A stretch of DNA of 64,000 nt, from NCBI RefSeq assembly GCF_017744835.1, contig NZ_JAGIAM010000001.1, forward strand, positions 1,178,001-1,242,000, given 5' to 3'. The first letter of the stretch is position 1; the number at the start of each line of letters is the position of its first letter. The translations under genes and the position numbers were made by a program. The notes below the pieces were generated by a model, which was given only the letters and a program-made list of their open reading frames with translations, did not search any database and had not been told where the DNA came from. Source of the DNA: Sphingomonas sp. (GTDB taxonomy: Bacteria; Pseudomonadota; Alphaproteobacteria; Sphingomonadales; Sphingomonadaceae). Of this stretch, positions 50,671-59,504 are shown in pieces.

Positions 50671-50966
50671 GCCGCGGCCGGAGCGGCGGTGGTCGCCTTG
50701 CGCACTTCGCGCTTCAGGCGGCGCGCACGCAGCGAGAGGTCCTCGTCGCGGGTCTTGAGCAGCCAGTTGTCGAGACCGCCGTTGTGCTCGACCGAACGCA
50801 GGCCGTGAGTCGACACGCGCAGGCGCACGCTGCGGCCCAGCGCGTCCGAGATCAGCGTGACGTTCTGCAGGTTCGGCAGGAACGTACGCTTGGTCTTGTT
50901 GTTGGCGTGGGAGACGTTGTGTCCCACCTGCCGGCCCTTGCCGGTCAGCTCGCAAATGCGCGACAT
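50667..50966 (-). CDS. rpmB: 50S ribosomal protein L28
   Basis: A 99-residue ribosomal protein: [36 protein letters not shown] is the L28 start, with the C-terminal Lys/Arg-rich tail. The two Cys-type zinc motif is absent, as in most alphaproteobacteria. It overlaps the stop of the convergent phytase-like gene by 4 nt. Single gene, no rpmG beside it. Confidence 0.97.
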   Translation of the reverse strand: MSRICELTGKGRQVGHNVSHANNKTKRTFLPNLQNVTLISDALGRSVRLRVSTHGLRSVEHNGGLDNWLLKTRDEDLSLRARRLKREVRKATTAAPAAA

Positions 50967-51134
50967 CGCTTCAAATCCTGAGTTTGGCCCCATGGGAGCC
51001 GGAAAGGCCGCGCCGATACCCCTTATGGGACGTTGCGTCAACCGATTCGCCGATCAAAGCGCGCGAACGGCCGCAACCCGGACGGTTGTTGCACGTTGGT
51101 AACGCTGTCGATCCGTCTGCGGAAGAGGAAGCGA

Positions 51135-51431
51135 ATGCGTGCAATCCTGGTTCTGATCGGGCTGGCCTTGCTGGCCGTGGTGGTGCTGATGGCGATCGGC
51201 ATGATCCGAATCGAGCAGCAGCAGGGCGCGTCGCTGCCGCGGCTTACCGTCGGCGCCGAGGGCGGCCAGCTTCCCAAGTTCAAGGCCGAGACGGGCAGCG
51301 TCGGGATCGGGACGACCAACAAGACCGTCCAGGTGCCCACGGTCGAAATGACCAACAAGACCGTGGCGGTTCCCGAGATCCAGGTGAAGCAGGCAGGCGC
51401 GAGCCCGACGCCTGCGCCGACGGCGCAATGA
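51135..51431 (+). CDS. Membrane-anchored small protein with VPT/TNKT repeats
   Basis: A 98-residue protein with one N-terminal helix (about 3-23, AILVLIGLALLAVVVLMAIG) and a periplasmic part whose second half repeats GTTNKTVQVPTVEM and TNKTVAVPEIQV. The two near-copies of TNKTVxVP are an internal repeat. GAGGAAG precedes the ATG. Coupled to the YqaE-like gene by ATGA. I do not recognise a family; function unknown. Confidence 0.7.
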   Translation: MRAILVLIGLALLAVVVLMAIGMIRIEQQQGASLPRLTVGAEGGQLPKFKAETGSVGIGTTNKTVQVPTVEMTNKTVAVPEIQVKQAGASPTPAPTAQ

Positions 51432-51631
51432 AGCCGAGCGCGGGCCGGATCGCCGCGGCGGCGCTGTTGCCGCCGCTCGGCGTCTATCTCGAGCGCGGCT
51501 CGGGCAGCGAATTCCTGATCAGCTGCGGACTGACGCTGCTCGGCTTCGTGCCGGGCATGGCCTATGCGCTATGGATGGTGCTCCGGCGCGAGCCCGGGCA
51601 CGCGCCCCCGCCGGCGCCCGCGGCCGCCTGA
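51428..51631 (+). CDS. YqaE/Pmp3 family small membrane protein
   Basis: A 67-residue protein with the YqaE/Pmp3 pattern: AALLPPLGVYLERGSGSEFLISCGLTLLGFVPGMAYALWMVL, two helices at about 5-20 and 27-49. Pmp3 proteins affect membrane potential and ion tolerance. Its ATG overlaps the previous stop by 4 nt, so both are made together. The Ala/Pro tail is not conserved. Confidence 0.85.
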   Translation: MKPSAGRIAAAALLPPLGVYLERGSGSEFLISCGLTLLGFVPGMAYALWMVLRREPGHAPPPAPAAA

Positions 51632-51669
51632 AGGTGACGCGGGCGGGGTGAATCGCTAAGCCCGCCCCG

Positions 51670-52119
51670 ATGTTTCCGCTCCCTCTTCCGATGCGCGCCG
51701 CGCTCGACGCGGCCGGCGCGGCCGCCGAAGCGGGCGAAGTGCCCGTCGGGGCCGTGCTGGTGCGCGGCGGCGAAGTGATCGTGGCGGCGGCCAACGCGCC
51801 GCGCACGCTCAGCGATCCGACCGCGCACGCCGAGATGCGCGTGATCCGCGAAGGCGCGCGGCTGCTCGGGCGCGAGCGGCTCGAGGATTGCGACCTGTGG
51901 GTGACGCTCGAGCCCTGCGCGATGTGCGCCGGCGCGATCGCGCACGCCCGCATCGCGCGGCTCTATTACGGCGCGAGCGATCCCAAGGGCGGCGCGGTGG
52001 AGCACGGCCCGCGCTTCTTCGCCCAGCCGACCTGCCACCACCGGCCGGAAGTCTATCCCGGCATCGGCGAGGCCGAGGCGGGGGAATTGCTGCGCGGGTT
52101 CTTCCGCGATCGACGATAG
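51670..52119 (+). CDS. tadA: tRNA adenosine(34) deaminase
   Basis: A 149-residue deaminase that converts A34 to inosine in tRNA-Arg(ACG). Zinc site: His53-Ala-Glu55 and Pro-Cys83-x2-Cys86 (LEPCAMCAGAI), with GAVLVRGGEVIVAAANA at the start. Slightly shorter than E. coli TadA. It lies 38 nt after the YqaE gene and may share its promoter. Essential in most bacteria. Confidence 0.94.
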   Translation: MFPLPLPMRAALDAAGAAAEAGEVPVGAVLVRGGEVIVAAANAPRTLSDPTAHAEMRVIREGARLLGRERLEDCDLWVTLEPCAMCAGAIAHARIARLYYGASDPKGGAVEHGPRFFAQPTCHHRPEVYPGIGEAEAGELLRGFFRDRR

Positions 52120-52201
52120 GGGCGGCTGCGGGCCTCACGCGGCGCCGATCGCCAGCCATTGTGAAGCGCGCCCCAGTGCGGCTATGAGATGCCGCCTCAC
52201 C

Positions 52202-53494
52202 ATGGACACACCTTTCCCCTGGATCGATGTCGCGATCATCCTCGTGCTGGTCGCCGTGAATGGCCTCTTCTCGATGTCGGAGCTCGCGATCGTATCGGCG
52301 CGCCCTGCTCGGCTGGAGGCGCTCGCACGGACCAATCGCGGCGCCGCGATGGCGATCAAGCTGGCGAGCGATCCGGGCAAGTTCCTGTCGACCGTGCAGA
52401 TCGGCATCACGCTGATCGGGATCGTCGCCGGTGCCTATTCGGGCGCGAGCCTGGGCGAGCCGGTGGCGGAGCGGCTGGCGCGGCTGGGGCTGAGCGACGC
52501 GCTGGCGCACAAGGCTTCGCTCGCGCTGGTGATTGGGCTGACCACCTATGCCAGCCTGGTGATCGGCGAGCTGGTGCCCAAGCAGTTCGCATTGCGCTCG
52601 CCGGAGCCGATCGCCGCGGCGATGGCGATCCCGATGTACTGGCTGAGCCGCATCACCGCGCCGATCGTCTGGCTGCTCGATTCGACCAGTGCGCTGATCT
52701 TCCGGCTGGTGGGGCTCAATCGCGAATCCGAGAACCGCGTGACCGCCGAGGAGCTCCACCTGATCGTGGCGGAGGCGAGCAAGTCGGGCGTGATCGAGGA
52801 GCATGAGCGCTCGATCATCTCGGGCGTGGTGCGGCTGGCCGACCGGCCGGTGCGCGAAGTGATGACGCCGCGTACCGAAGTCGACTGGCTCGACGTCGAC
52901 CTGGACGATGCGGGCATTCGCGCCGCGTTGCTCGAAACGCCGCACACGCGGCTGCCGGTGGCGGAGGGCTCGGTCGATTCGGTGATCGGTGTGGTCCAGT
53001 CGCGCGACATCGCCGCGGCGCTGTTCCGCGGCGAGCCGCTGGATCTCAGGAAGCTGATGCGCCCCGCGCCGGTGCTGCCCGACCAGGTCGATGCGATGGA
53101 CGCGCTGGGGGCGCTGCGCCGCGCCGAAGTGCCGATGGGCCTCGTCCACGACGAATATGGTCATTTCGAAGGGATCGTGACGCCGGCAAACCTGCTCGCG
53201 GCGATCGCGGGCGAATTCGCGTCGGACGCGGAGCCGGGCGACAATCCCAATGTGATCGAGCGCGAAGATGGCTCGCTGCTCGTCTCGGGCCAGATGCCCG
53301 CCGACGCGCTGGCGGAGCGGCTGGGAATCGATCTCTCCGAGGACCGCGACTATGCGACGGTCGCGGGGCTGGCGCTCGCAGTGCTCAAGCACCTGCCCAA
53401 CGAAGGCGAAGTGTTCACCGAGCAGGGCTGGCGCTTCGAGATCGTCGACATGGACGGTCGCAAGATAGACAAGCTGCTGGTGCGCGAGGCTTAG
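52202..53494 (+). CDS. CNNM/CorC family membrane protein (hemolysin-like)
   Basis: A 430-residue protein: DUF21 transmembrane domain (about 1-190; NGLFSMSELAIVSARPARLEALA), a CBS pair (REVMTPRTEVDWLDVDLDDAGIRAALLETPHTRLPV...VQSRDIAAAL and GLVHDEYGHFEGIVTPANLLAAI) and the C-terminal CorC_HlyC domain (about 350-428). Related proteins transport magnesium or cobalt; the old hemolysin name is not a toxin claim. ATG 52184 would add six residues; neither start has a clear ribosome binding site. Confidence 0.92.
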   Translation: MDTPFPWIDVAIILVLVAVNGLFSMSELAIVSARPARLEALARTNRGAAMAIKLASDPGKFLSTVQIGITLIGIVAGAYSGASLGEPVAERLARLGLSDALAHKASLALVIGLTTYASLVIGELVPKQFALRSPEPIAAAMAIPMYWLSRITAPIVWLLDSTSALIFRLVGLNRESENRVTAEELHLIVAEASKSGVIEEHERSIISGVVRLADRPVREVMTPRTEVDWLDVDLDDAGIRAALLETPHTRLPVAEGSVDSVIGVVQSRDIAAALFRGEPLDLRKLMRPAPVLPDQVDAMDALGALRRAEVPMGLVHDEYGHFEGIVTPANLLAAIAGEFASDAEPGDNPNVIEREDGSLLVSGQMPADALAERLGIDLSEDRDYATVAGLALAVLKHLPNEGEVFTEQGWRFEIVDMDGRKIDKLLVREA

Positions 53495-53511
53495 GCGCGG
53501 AGGCCCTTCTT

Positions 53512-53538
53512 GAGCCCCTCTCCTTCAGGGGAGGGGCT
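53512..53538. terminator. CCCCTCTCC stem-loop
   Basis: AGCCCCTCTCCTTCAGGGG continued by AGGGGCTTTG forms a stem between the convergent CNNM and Sel1 genes, followed by a short T run. Confidence 0.65.
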
Positions 53539-53547
53539 TTGTAGCCC

Positions 53548-53844
53548 TCACGCCGCCCGAAGCTGGAGGCCGCGCAGCCAGGCGCGGGCGGCCTTCTGCG
53601 CTTCGATGATCTCGCGCGCGGTCATGTCCTCGGCGATGTCGGCGCGGCATTGCTGCGCTTCCTCGCTGCCCGAGGCGGCCGCGATGTTGAACCATTTGTG
53701 CGCCTCGACCAGGTCCATCGGCACGCCCTCGGCGCCGCTCGAATAGACGATGCCAAGGTCGAAGCACGCCCTGGTGTTGCCCCGCGCCGCGTCGCGGAGC
53801 CGGCTTTCGATCAGGAAACGCGCACTGTTGAGACTGTTGCCCAT
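53548..53844 (-). CDS. Small Sel1-repeat protein
   Basis: A 98-residue protein with one to two Sel1-like repeats: ACFDLGIVYSSGAEGVPMDLVEAHKWFNIAAASGSEEAQQCRADIAEDMT. Alternating Ala/Leu helices with the GV..D..EAHKWFNIAA core form a short solenoid for protein contact. No signal peptide. It sits 69 nt downstream of panC, and a perfect palindrome overlaps the end of panC just upstream. Partner unknown. Confidence 0.85.
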   Translation of the reverse strand: MGNSLNSARFLIESRLRDAARGNTRACFDLGIVYSSGAEGVPMDLVEAHKWFNIAAASGSEEAQQCRADIAEDMTAREIIEAQKAARAWLRGLQLRAA

Positions 53845-53902
53845 GTCGCCACCCCCAAGAAAATCCTCTCTGCAGGGATTGGCAGGTAAGCGGCAAACAA
53901 AT

Positions 53903-53919
53903 GGTTAACGCAGTTAACC
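53903..53919. promoter_or_regulatory. GGTTAAC-GCA-GTTAACC palindrome
   Basis: A perfect palindrome with 7-bp arms at the panC stop and 59 nt upstream of the Sel1 gene. Could be an operator or a weak hairpin. Confidence 0.45.
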
Positions 53920-54762
53920 GTGATCGTTCGTATTGACCGGGATGTTGTCGATCAGCCGCGTGCCGCCGATTCGTGCGGCGGCGAGCAGCCGCAGCGGCCG
54001 GCCCTCGGCAGGCTCGCCCAGCGTCTCGGCATCGACCAGCGTGACATAATCGACTTCGAAGCCGGCGGCGGCGAGCATCTCGCGCGCCTGGGCGAGCGCG
54101 GCCCCGGCATCGCTACCCTCGGCAATCGCCCGCTCGGCGGCGCCCAGCGCGCGCGGCAGCGCGACGGCGCGGGCGCGGTCCTCGGGCAGGAGGTAGAGGT
54201 TGCGCGACGAGAGCGCGAGCCCGTCGTCCTCGCGCTGGGTGGGGACGCCCAGGATCTCGATGTTCATGTCGAGGTCGGTGACCATGCGCCGGATCACCGC
54301 GAGCTGCTGCCAGTCCTTCTCGCCAAACACCGCAGCGTCCGGGCGGACCTGGTTGAACAGCTTGGTGACGACGGTCGCCACACCGTCGAAATGGCCGGGG
54401 CGGTGCGCGCCGTCGAGCACGTCGCTGACGCCGCTCACCGAGACGTTGGTCGCGAAGCCTTCGGGATAGACTTCCTCGACCGGCGGCATCCACAGCACGT
54501 CGACTCCGGCGCTGGCGAGCAGGCGCGAGTCGGCCTGTTCGCGGCGCGGATATTTGTCGAGGTCCTCATTGGGCGCGAACTGCTTCGGGTTGACGAAGAT
54601 CGAGACGACGACGCGGTCGCCGGCGCGGCGCGCGGCCTCGACCAACGCCATGTGCCCGTCATGCAGCGCGCCCATGGTGGGGACCAGCACGACTCGCTCG
54701 CCGGCTGCGCGAAAGGCGGAGATCGCCTCGCGGAGGTCTTCGAGACGACGGACGGTTTGCAC
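53914..54762 (-). CDS. panC: Pantothenate synthetase
   Basis: A 282-residue ATP-dependent ligase joining pantoate and beta-alanine. VLVPTMGALHDGHMALVEAA (HxGH-type motif), VSIFVNPKQFAPNEDLDKYPR, FGEKDWQQLAVIRRMVTDL and the GLALSSRNLYL loop are all standard, and the length is exact. The GTG start at 54762 gives the usual length; the frame is open upstream without family match. Divergent from mipZ across 80 nt. panB is not nearby. Confidence 0.96.
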   Translation of the reverse strand: MQTVRRLEDLREAISAFRAAGERVVLVPTMGALHDGHMALVEAARRAGDRVVVSIFVNPKQFAPNEDLDKYPRREQADSRLLASAGVDVLWMPPVEEVYPEGFATNVSVSGVSDVLDGAHRPGHFDGVATVVTKLFNQVRPDAAVFGEKDWQQLAVIRRMVTDLDMNIEILGVPTQREDDGLALSSRNLYLLPEDRARAVALPRALGAAERAIAEGSDAGAALAQAREMLAAAGFEVDYVTLVDAETLGEPAEGRPLRLLAAARIGGTRLIDNIPVNTNDHG

Positions 54763-54842
54763 GCTCTGACACTTTCTATAAGACGGAAAGGGCGGCCTTC
54801 TATGGGCGCTGCGGGTAAGGATCAATAAAGGATGTTGGGGGC

Positions 54843-55637
54843 TTGAGCGACGGAGCGAAGCGGCTGCACGTCATCGTTTTCGCGAACGAGAAGGGCGGCA
54901 CCGGCAAGTCCACCACGGCAGTCCATACCGCGATCGCGCTGGCCTTCAGGGGGGCACGCGTGGCGTGCTTCGACCTCGACCATCGCCAGCGCACGCTGGG
55001 TCGCTATCTCGACAATCGCGCCCAGACGATGAAGCGTGTCGGCCGTCCGCTGCCGATGCCCGAGTATGAGACGCACGACGGCGAGAGCATGGACTTTTTC
55101 GCCGAGACGCTCGACCGGCTGGGCGAGAATGCCGATTTCCTGGTGATCGACACGCCGGGGCGCGACGACAAGTTCGCCCGGCTGGCCGTGACCAATGCCG
55201 ACACGCTGGTCACGCCGATGAACGACAGCTTCGTCGACTTCGACCTGATCGGCCATGTCGACCCCGAGACCTTCCGCGTGGTGCGCCCGAGCTTCTATTC
55301 GGAGCTGATCTGGGAATCGCGCAAGCGCCGCGCCAAGGCCGACGGCGAGACGATCGACTGGGTGGTGCTCAGGAACCGCATGCAGCACATCGAAGCGCGC
55401 AACATGAAGCGCGTGTCCGAGGCGATCGACCAGCTTTCCAAGCGCGTCGGCTTCCGCGTGATCTCGGGGCTCTCCGAGCGCGTGATCTATCGCGAGCTCT
55501 TCCCGCAGGGGCTGACGATGCTCGATTCGCGCGAGTTCGGCGAAATGGGGCTCAGCCATGTCGCGGCGCGGCAGGAGCTGCGCGAGATGATGGCCGGGCT
55601 CGCGCTGCCCGAGACCGTCATGCCGCTGTTCGCCTGA
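54843..55637 (+). CDS. mipZ: Division-site ATPase MipZ
   Basis: A 264-residue ParA-type ATPase that keeps FtsZ away from the poles. Deviant Walker A KGGTGKST (17-24), FDLDHRQRTLGRYLDNR (switch), and LVIDTPGRDDKFARLAVTNADTLVTPMNDSFVDFDLIG are typical of the MipZ branch rather than ParA. TTG 54843 is taken as start: no ATG nearby and TGGGGG lies before it. Found in alphaproteobacteria including sphingomonads. Confidence 0.93.
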   Translation: MSDGAKRLHVIVFANEKGGTGKSTTAVHTAIALAFRGARVACFDLDHRQRTLGRYLDNRAQTMKRVGRPLPMPEYETHDGESMDFFAETLDRLGENADFLVIDTPGRDDKFARLAVTNADTLVTPMNDSFVDFDLIGHVDPETFRVVRPSFYSELIWESRKRRAKADGETIDWVVLRNRMQHIEARNMKRVSEAIDQLSKRVGFRVISGLSERVIYRELFPQGLTMLDSREFGEMGLSHVAARQELREMMAGLALPETVMPLFA

Positions 55638-55644
55638 GGCGGGC

Positions 55645-55896
55645 ATGGCCAAGGCGATCCTGGCCGCGCTGATCCTGTTCGCGGTCTATCAGATGTTCCT
55701 CAAGCCCAAGCCCAGGGCCCGGCCGCGCATGCCCGAGGACGAGGCGCGCGCGATCCTGGGCGTGGGCGCCGACGCCGATGCCGAGGCGATCCGCGCCGCG
55801 CATCGCCGCCTCGTCTCGGCGGTGCATCCGGACAAGGGCGGATCGGCCGAGCTCACGCGGCGGATCAATGCCGCGCGCGATACGTTGCTGAAGTAA
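55645..55896 (+). CDS. Membrane-anchored J-domain protein
   Basis: An 83-residue protein: a membrane helix at about 4-18, a basic Pro-rich linker (KPKPRARPR) and a J-domain (about 30-83) with HPD at 61-63 (SAVHPDKGGS). The arrangement matches bacterial relatives of Pam18/Tim14 and DjlC-type co-chaperones that stimulate DnaK at the membrane. It follows mipZ by 8 nt, so the two are probably one operon. Confidence 0.9.
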   Translation: MAKAILAALILFAVYQMFLKPKPRARPRMPEDEARAILGVGADADAEAIRAAHRRLVSAVHPDKGGSAELTRRINAARDTLLK

Positions 55897-56011
55897 GCTT
55901 TCGCCGGACCGCCCCGTGCGTGCGACGGCGGCACGTGCGTCGTTACGAGTCCGCAATTGAACTTTCACACGGGCTCGGGAATTACGCGGGGCAACATTTC
56001 CCGGAGGAATC

Positions 56012-57409
56012 ATGACGCACCGTTTCGACCCCACTTCGCTGCGCGAGTACGACATCCGCGGAATCGTGGGGAAGACGCTGGGCCCCGACGACGCGCGCGC
56101 GATCGGCCGCGGCTTCGCCACCCTGCTGCGCCGCGCCGGCGGCACGCGCGTGGCGGTGGGCCGCGACGGCCGCGTCTCCTCGCCGGAGCTCGAGGCCGCG
56201 CTGGTCGAGGGGCTGACTGCCTCGGGCTGCGACGTCGTCCGTATCGGCATGGGCCCCACCCCCATGCTCTATTATGCCGAGGCAACGCTCGAGGTGGACG
56301 GCGGCATCCAGATCACCGGCAGCCACAATCCCGGCGACTACAACGGCTTCAAGATGGTGTTCCAGCACCGCCCCTTCTTCGGCGAGGACATCCAGACGAT
56401 CGGGCGCATGGCGGCCGAGGGCGACTGGGACGAAGCCGAGACGCCGGGCGAAGTCAGCGATTATGACATCCTCGACGCCTATGTCGGCCGGCTCGTCGCG
56501 GGCTATGCCGGGGGCGCCTATCGGATCGGCTGGGACACGGGCAACGGCGCCGCGGGTCCGGCGATCGAGAAGCTGGTTGCCCAGCTGCCCGGCGAGCATT
56601 TCACGCTGTTCACCGAAGTCGACGGCAGCTTCCCCAACCACCATCCCGATCCCACCGAGGAGAAGAACCTCGAGGATCTCAAGCGGCTGGTAGCCGAGAA
56701 GCAGCTCGACTTCGGCCTCGCGCTCGACGGCGACGGCGACCGGCTGGGCGCGATCGACGGCCAGGGCCGCGTGGTGTGGGGCGACCAGATCCTCTCGATC
56801 CTCGCCGAGCCGCTGCTCAAGGCCGAACCGGGCGCGACGGTGATCGCCGACGTCAAGGCAAGCCAGGCGCTCTACGACCGCGTCGCCGAGCTGGGCGGCA
56901 AGCCGGTGATGTGGAAGACCGGGCACAGCCTGATCAAGACGAAGATGAAGGAGACGCACGCGCCGCTCGCCGGCGAGATGAGCGGCCACATCTTCTTCGC
57001 CGACACCTTCTACGGCTATTACGGCTATGACGACGCGCTGTTCGCCGCGGTGCAGCTGATCCGCGCGGTGCACAACACGGGCAAGTCGCTGACGCAGCTC
57101 AAGGACGAGATGCCGAAGATGATCAACACGCCCGAGATGCGCTTCCAGGTCGACGAGAGCCGCAAGTTCGCGGTGATCGACGAAGTGCTCGATCGGCTCG
57201 AGGCCGAGGGTGCCGACGTCAACCGCACCGACGGCGCGCGCGTCAACACGCCCGACGGCTGGTGGCTGCTGCGCGCTTCGAACACCCAGGACGTGCTCGT
57301 CGCGCGCGCCGAGGCCAAGAGCCAGGAAGGGCTCGACCGGCTGATGGCGCAGATCGACGCCCAGCTCGCGGCCAGCGGGCTCGAGCGCGGTCCCCAGGCG
57401 GCACATTAA
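56012..57409 (+). CDS. pgmG: Phosphoglucomutase/phosphomannomutase (PgmG type)
   Basis: A 465-residue alpha-D-phosphohexomutase with the phosphoserine loop [11 protein letters not shown] (Ser104), the metal loop DGDGDRLG (about 238), the sugar motif EMSGHIFF, and the C-terminal phosphate-binding [14 protein letters not shown]. Close in size and sequence style to PgmG of gellan-producing Sphingomonas, which supplies glucose-1-P and mannose-1-P for exopolysaccharide. GGAGG is 5 nt before the ATG. No polysaccharide cluster is in this window. Confidence 0.95.
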   Translation: MTHRFDPTSLREYDIRGIVGKTLGPDDARAIGRGFATLLRRAGGTRVAVGRDGRVSSPELEAALVEGLTASGCDVVRIGMGPTPMLYYAEATLEVDGGIQITGSHNPGDYNGFKMVFQHRPFFGEDIQTIGRMAAEGDWDEAETPGEVSDYDILDAYVGRLVAGYAGGAYRIGWDTGNGAAGPAIEKLVAQLPGEHFTLFTEVDGSFPNHHPDPTEEKNLEDLKRLVAEKQLDFGLALDGDGDRLGAIDGQGRVVWGDQILSILAEPLLKAEPGATVIADVKASQALYDRVAELGGKPVMWKTGHSLIKTKMKETHAPLAGEMSGHIFFADTFYGYYGYDDALFAAVQLIRAVHNTGKSLTQLKDEMPKMINTPEMRFQVDESRKFAVIDEVLDRLEAEGADVNRTDGARVNTPDGWWLLRASNTQDVLVARAEAKSQEGLDRLMAQIDAQLAASGLERGPQAAH

Positions 57410-57494
57410 AACGCTGTAAGGCGCGTTGCCCTCACGGGCGCGTGCGGCTTAGTCTCCCCTTCGCCGGCCGGGTGCCGGTCGAAGGGGGGAAGCC

Positions 57495-57884
57495 ATGATC
57501 CTGACTGCGATTGCGCTGACGCTCGCCGCGCCGGCCTGCCAGAAATATGACGCGAACTTGCCGCAGACGCTCGCGGGGTGGACGCGCGCGGGCCGTGACT
57601 TCGACACGGGCCACGCGATCACGCTGCCGCGGCGCGGAAGCGGCGTGCACACCATGGTCCGCATCCGCAAGGCGGGGACCTATGGCGTCGCGCTCGACCA
57701 GGCGGGGTGGATCGACGTCGCCCCGGCGAAGGGCAAGGTGCTCCAGTCGAGCGAGCATGCGCATGGCCCGCAATGCTCGACGATCCGCAAGATCGTGCGC
57801 TACCGGCTGCGTCCGGGCACCTATCGCATCGACGTGACTCGGCTTAAGGGGGACCGCGCGCGGCTGATGCTGGTGCGCTACTGA
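57495..57884 (+). CDS. Secreted hypothetical protein
   Basis: A 129-residue protein with a short signal-like start (MILTAIALTLAAPACQ), then VHTMVRIRKAGTYGVALDQAGWIDVAP and YRLRPGTYRIDVTRLKGDRARLMLVRY, a beta-rich small domain with a single further Cys (HGPQCST). It resembles sphingomonad proteins of unknown function. GAAGGGGGGAAG precedes the ATG. It lies between pgmG and fsa; no enzymatic motif. Confidence 0.7.
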   Translation: MILTAIALTLAAPACQKYDANLPQTLAGWTRAGRDFDTGHAITLPRRGSGVHTMVRIRKAGTYGVALDQAGWIDVAPAKGKVLQSSEHAHGPQCSTIRKIVRYRLRPGTYRIDVTRLKGDRARLMLVRY

Positions 57885-57902
57885 TTCTCCCAAGGGGCCG
57901 AC

Positions 57903-58559
57903 ATGAAGTTCTTCGCCGACACCGCCGACACCAAGGATATCCGCGACCTCGCCGACGCAGGCCTGCTGGACGGTGTCACCACCAACCCCTCGCTGATCCA
58001 CAAGGCGGGGCGCAACTTCCTCGAGGTGGTCGAGGAGATCTGCGGGATCGTCCCGGGCAAGCCCGTCTCGGCCGAAGTCGTCGCGCTCGATTTCGAGACG
58101 ATGATGAAGGAAGCCGAGATCGTCCGGAAGATCGCCGACAACGTCGCGGTCAAGGTGCCGCTCACGATCGACGGCCTCAAGGCGTGCAAGGCGCTGACCG
58201 ACGACGGCACGATGGTCAACGTCACGCTGTGCTTCTCGGCCAACCAGGCGCTGCTCGCGGCCAAGGCGGGCGCAACCTTCATCTCGCCCTTCGTCGGCCG
58301 GCACGACGACATCGGCTATCCCGGGATGGACCTGATCGCCGACATCCGCACGATCTACGACAATTACGCCTTCGACACCGAGATCCTGGTCGCCAGCGTG
58401 CGCAACCCGATCCATGTGCTCGAGGCCGCCAAGATCGGCGCCGACGTGATGACCGCCCCGCCGTCGGTGATCAAGCAGCTGGTCAAGCACCCGCTGACCG
58501 ACAATGGCATCAAGGCGTTCCTCGCCGACTGGGAAAAGACCGGGCAGTCGATCGGCTAA
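57903..58559 (+). CDS. fsa: Fructose-6-phosphate aldolase / short transaldolase
   Basis: A 218-residue TalC-type aldolase. [22 protein letters not shown], the Schiff-base Lys84 in [36 protein letters not shown] and ASVRNPIHV are conserved. Size (about 220) matches the short subfamily, which in many bacteria acts as transaldolase and in E. coli as aldolase; which one here is undecided. It precedes xerC. Confidence 0.93.
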   Translation: MKFFADTADTKDIRDLADAGLLDGVTTNPSLIHKAGRNFLEVVEEICGIVPGKPVSAEVVALDFETMMKEAEIVRKIADNVAVKVPLTIDGLKACKALTDDGTMVNVTLCFSANQALLAAKAGATFISPFVGRHDDIGYPGMDLIADIRTIYDNYAFDTEILVASVRNPIHVLEAAKIGADVMTAPPSVIKQLVKHPLTDNGIKAFLADWEKTGQSIG

Positions 58560-58565
58560 GCGCAT

Positions 58566-58590
58566 CTCCTTCTCCCACAAGGGGAGAGGG
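58566..58590. terminator. CTCC-GGAG stem-loop between fsa and xerC
   Basis: TCCTTCTCCCACAAGGGGAG followed by AGGGAGCG: a weak stem of the same kind as the CCCTCCC repeats. It lies between two genes on the same strand. Confidence 0.4.
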
Positions 58591-58607
58591 AGCGTTATGC
58601 TCCCCCG

Positions 58608-59501
58608 ATGACCGACCGCCCCCTCCCGCTGCTCTATGCGGAGCATCTCGCGCGCGACCGGCGGCGGTCGGCGCATACGGTGCGGGCCTATGAGGCGACT
58701 GCGGTGCGGCTCGTCGGCTTTCTCCAGCAGCATTGGGGCGGGCCCGTCACGCGCGCTGCGCTGGCCAAAATCTCCACCACAGACTTGCGCGCCTTTCTGG
58801 CGAAGCGGCGCGATGAGGGGCTGAGCAACAGCTCGGCCGCGCGCGAGCTTTCGGCGGTTCGCGGGTTCCTGAAATTCGCGGCGGGCGAGGGGAGCGAGCT
58901 GCCGCGGCTGCGCGGGCCGCGCGTCAAGAAGGGCATCCCCCGGCCGATCGCGCCGCACGAAGCCGTGGCGCTGGCCGAGGCAGTCTCCGAGGAAGCCAGC
59001 GAGCCCTGGATCGCCGCGCGCGACTGGGCGGTGCTGCTGCTGCTCTATGGCGCGGGGCTGCGCATCGGCGAGGCAGTGGGACTGACCGGCGCGGTGCTGC
59101 CGCTCGGCGAGACGATGAGCGTCACCGGCAAGCGCGCCAAGACGCGGATCGTGCCGCTGCTGCCGCAGGTACGCGCGGCGATCGAGGATTACGCGCGGCT
59201 CTGTCCCTATGGGACCGCCCGGGACGCGCCGCTGTTCCGCGGCGCCAAGGGCGGGCCGCTGCCGCCGGGGATGATCCGCAAGGCGGTACGCTCGGCGCGC
59301 ACGGCGCTGGGGCTCTCCGAGCGCACCACCCCCCACGCATTGCGCCACAGCTTCGCGACGCACCTGCTCGGCCGGGGCGCCGATCTGCGCGCACTGCAGG
59401 AGCTGCTGGGGCATGCCAGCCTGAGCTCGACGCAGGTCTATACCGCCGTCGACGCGGCGCACCTGCTCGACGTCTACCGCAACGCCCACCCGCGGGCTTG
59501 A
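58608..59501 (+). CDS. xerC: Site-specific tyrosine recombinase XerC
   Basis: A 297-residue recombinase: N-terminal SAM-like core-binding domain (about 5-95) and catalytic domain with Arg152 (GLRIGEA), Lys175, His243-x2-Arg246 (TPHALRHSFATHLL), His269 (LGHASL) and Tyr278 (TQVYT). Length and N-terminal pattern are those of XerC, which resolves chromosome dimers at dif, not of phage integrases. It lies in a housekeeping stretch without tRNA or att sites. Confidence 0.93.
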   Translation: MTDRPLPLLYAEHLARDRRRSAHTVRAYEATAVRLVGFLQQHWGGPVTRAALAKISTTDLRAFLAKRRDEGLSNSSAARELSAVRGFLKFAAGEGSELPRLRGPRVKKGIPRPIAPHEAVALAEAVSEEASEPWIAARDWAVLLLLYGAGLRIGEAVGLTGAVLPLGETMSVTGKRAKTRIVPLLPQVRAAIEDYARLCPYGTARDAPLFRGAKGGPLPPGMIRKAVRSARTALGLSERTTPHALRHSFATHLLGRGADLRALQELLGHASLSSTQVYTAVDAAHLLDVYRNAHPRA

Positions 59502-59504
59502 TCC

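Noticed and set aside
52202..53494. Hemolysin
   Set aside because: The old family name misleads: DUF21, CBS and CorC_HlyC domains indicate an ion-transport type membrane protein.
58608..59501. Phage integrase marking an integrative element
   Set aside because: Domain length and sequence are those of XerC, it sits among housekeeping genes and there is no tRNA or att repeat.
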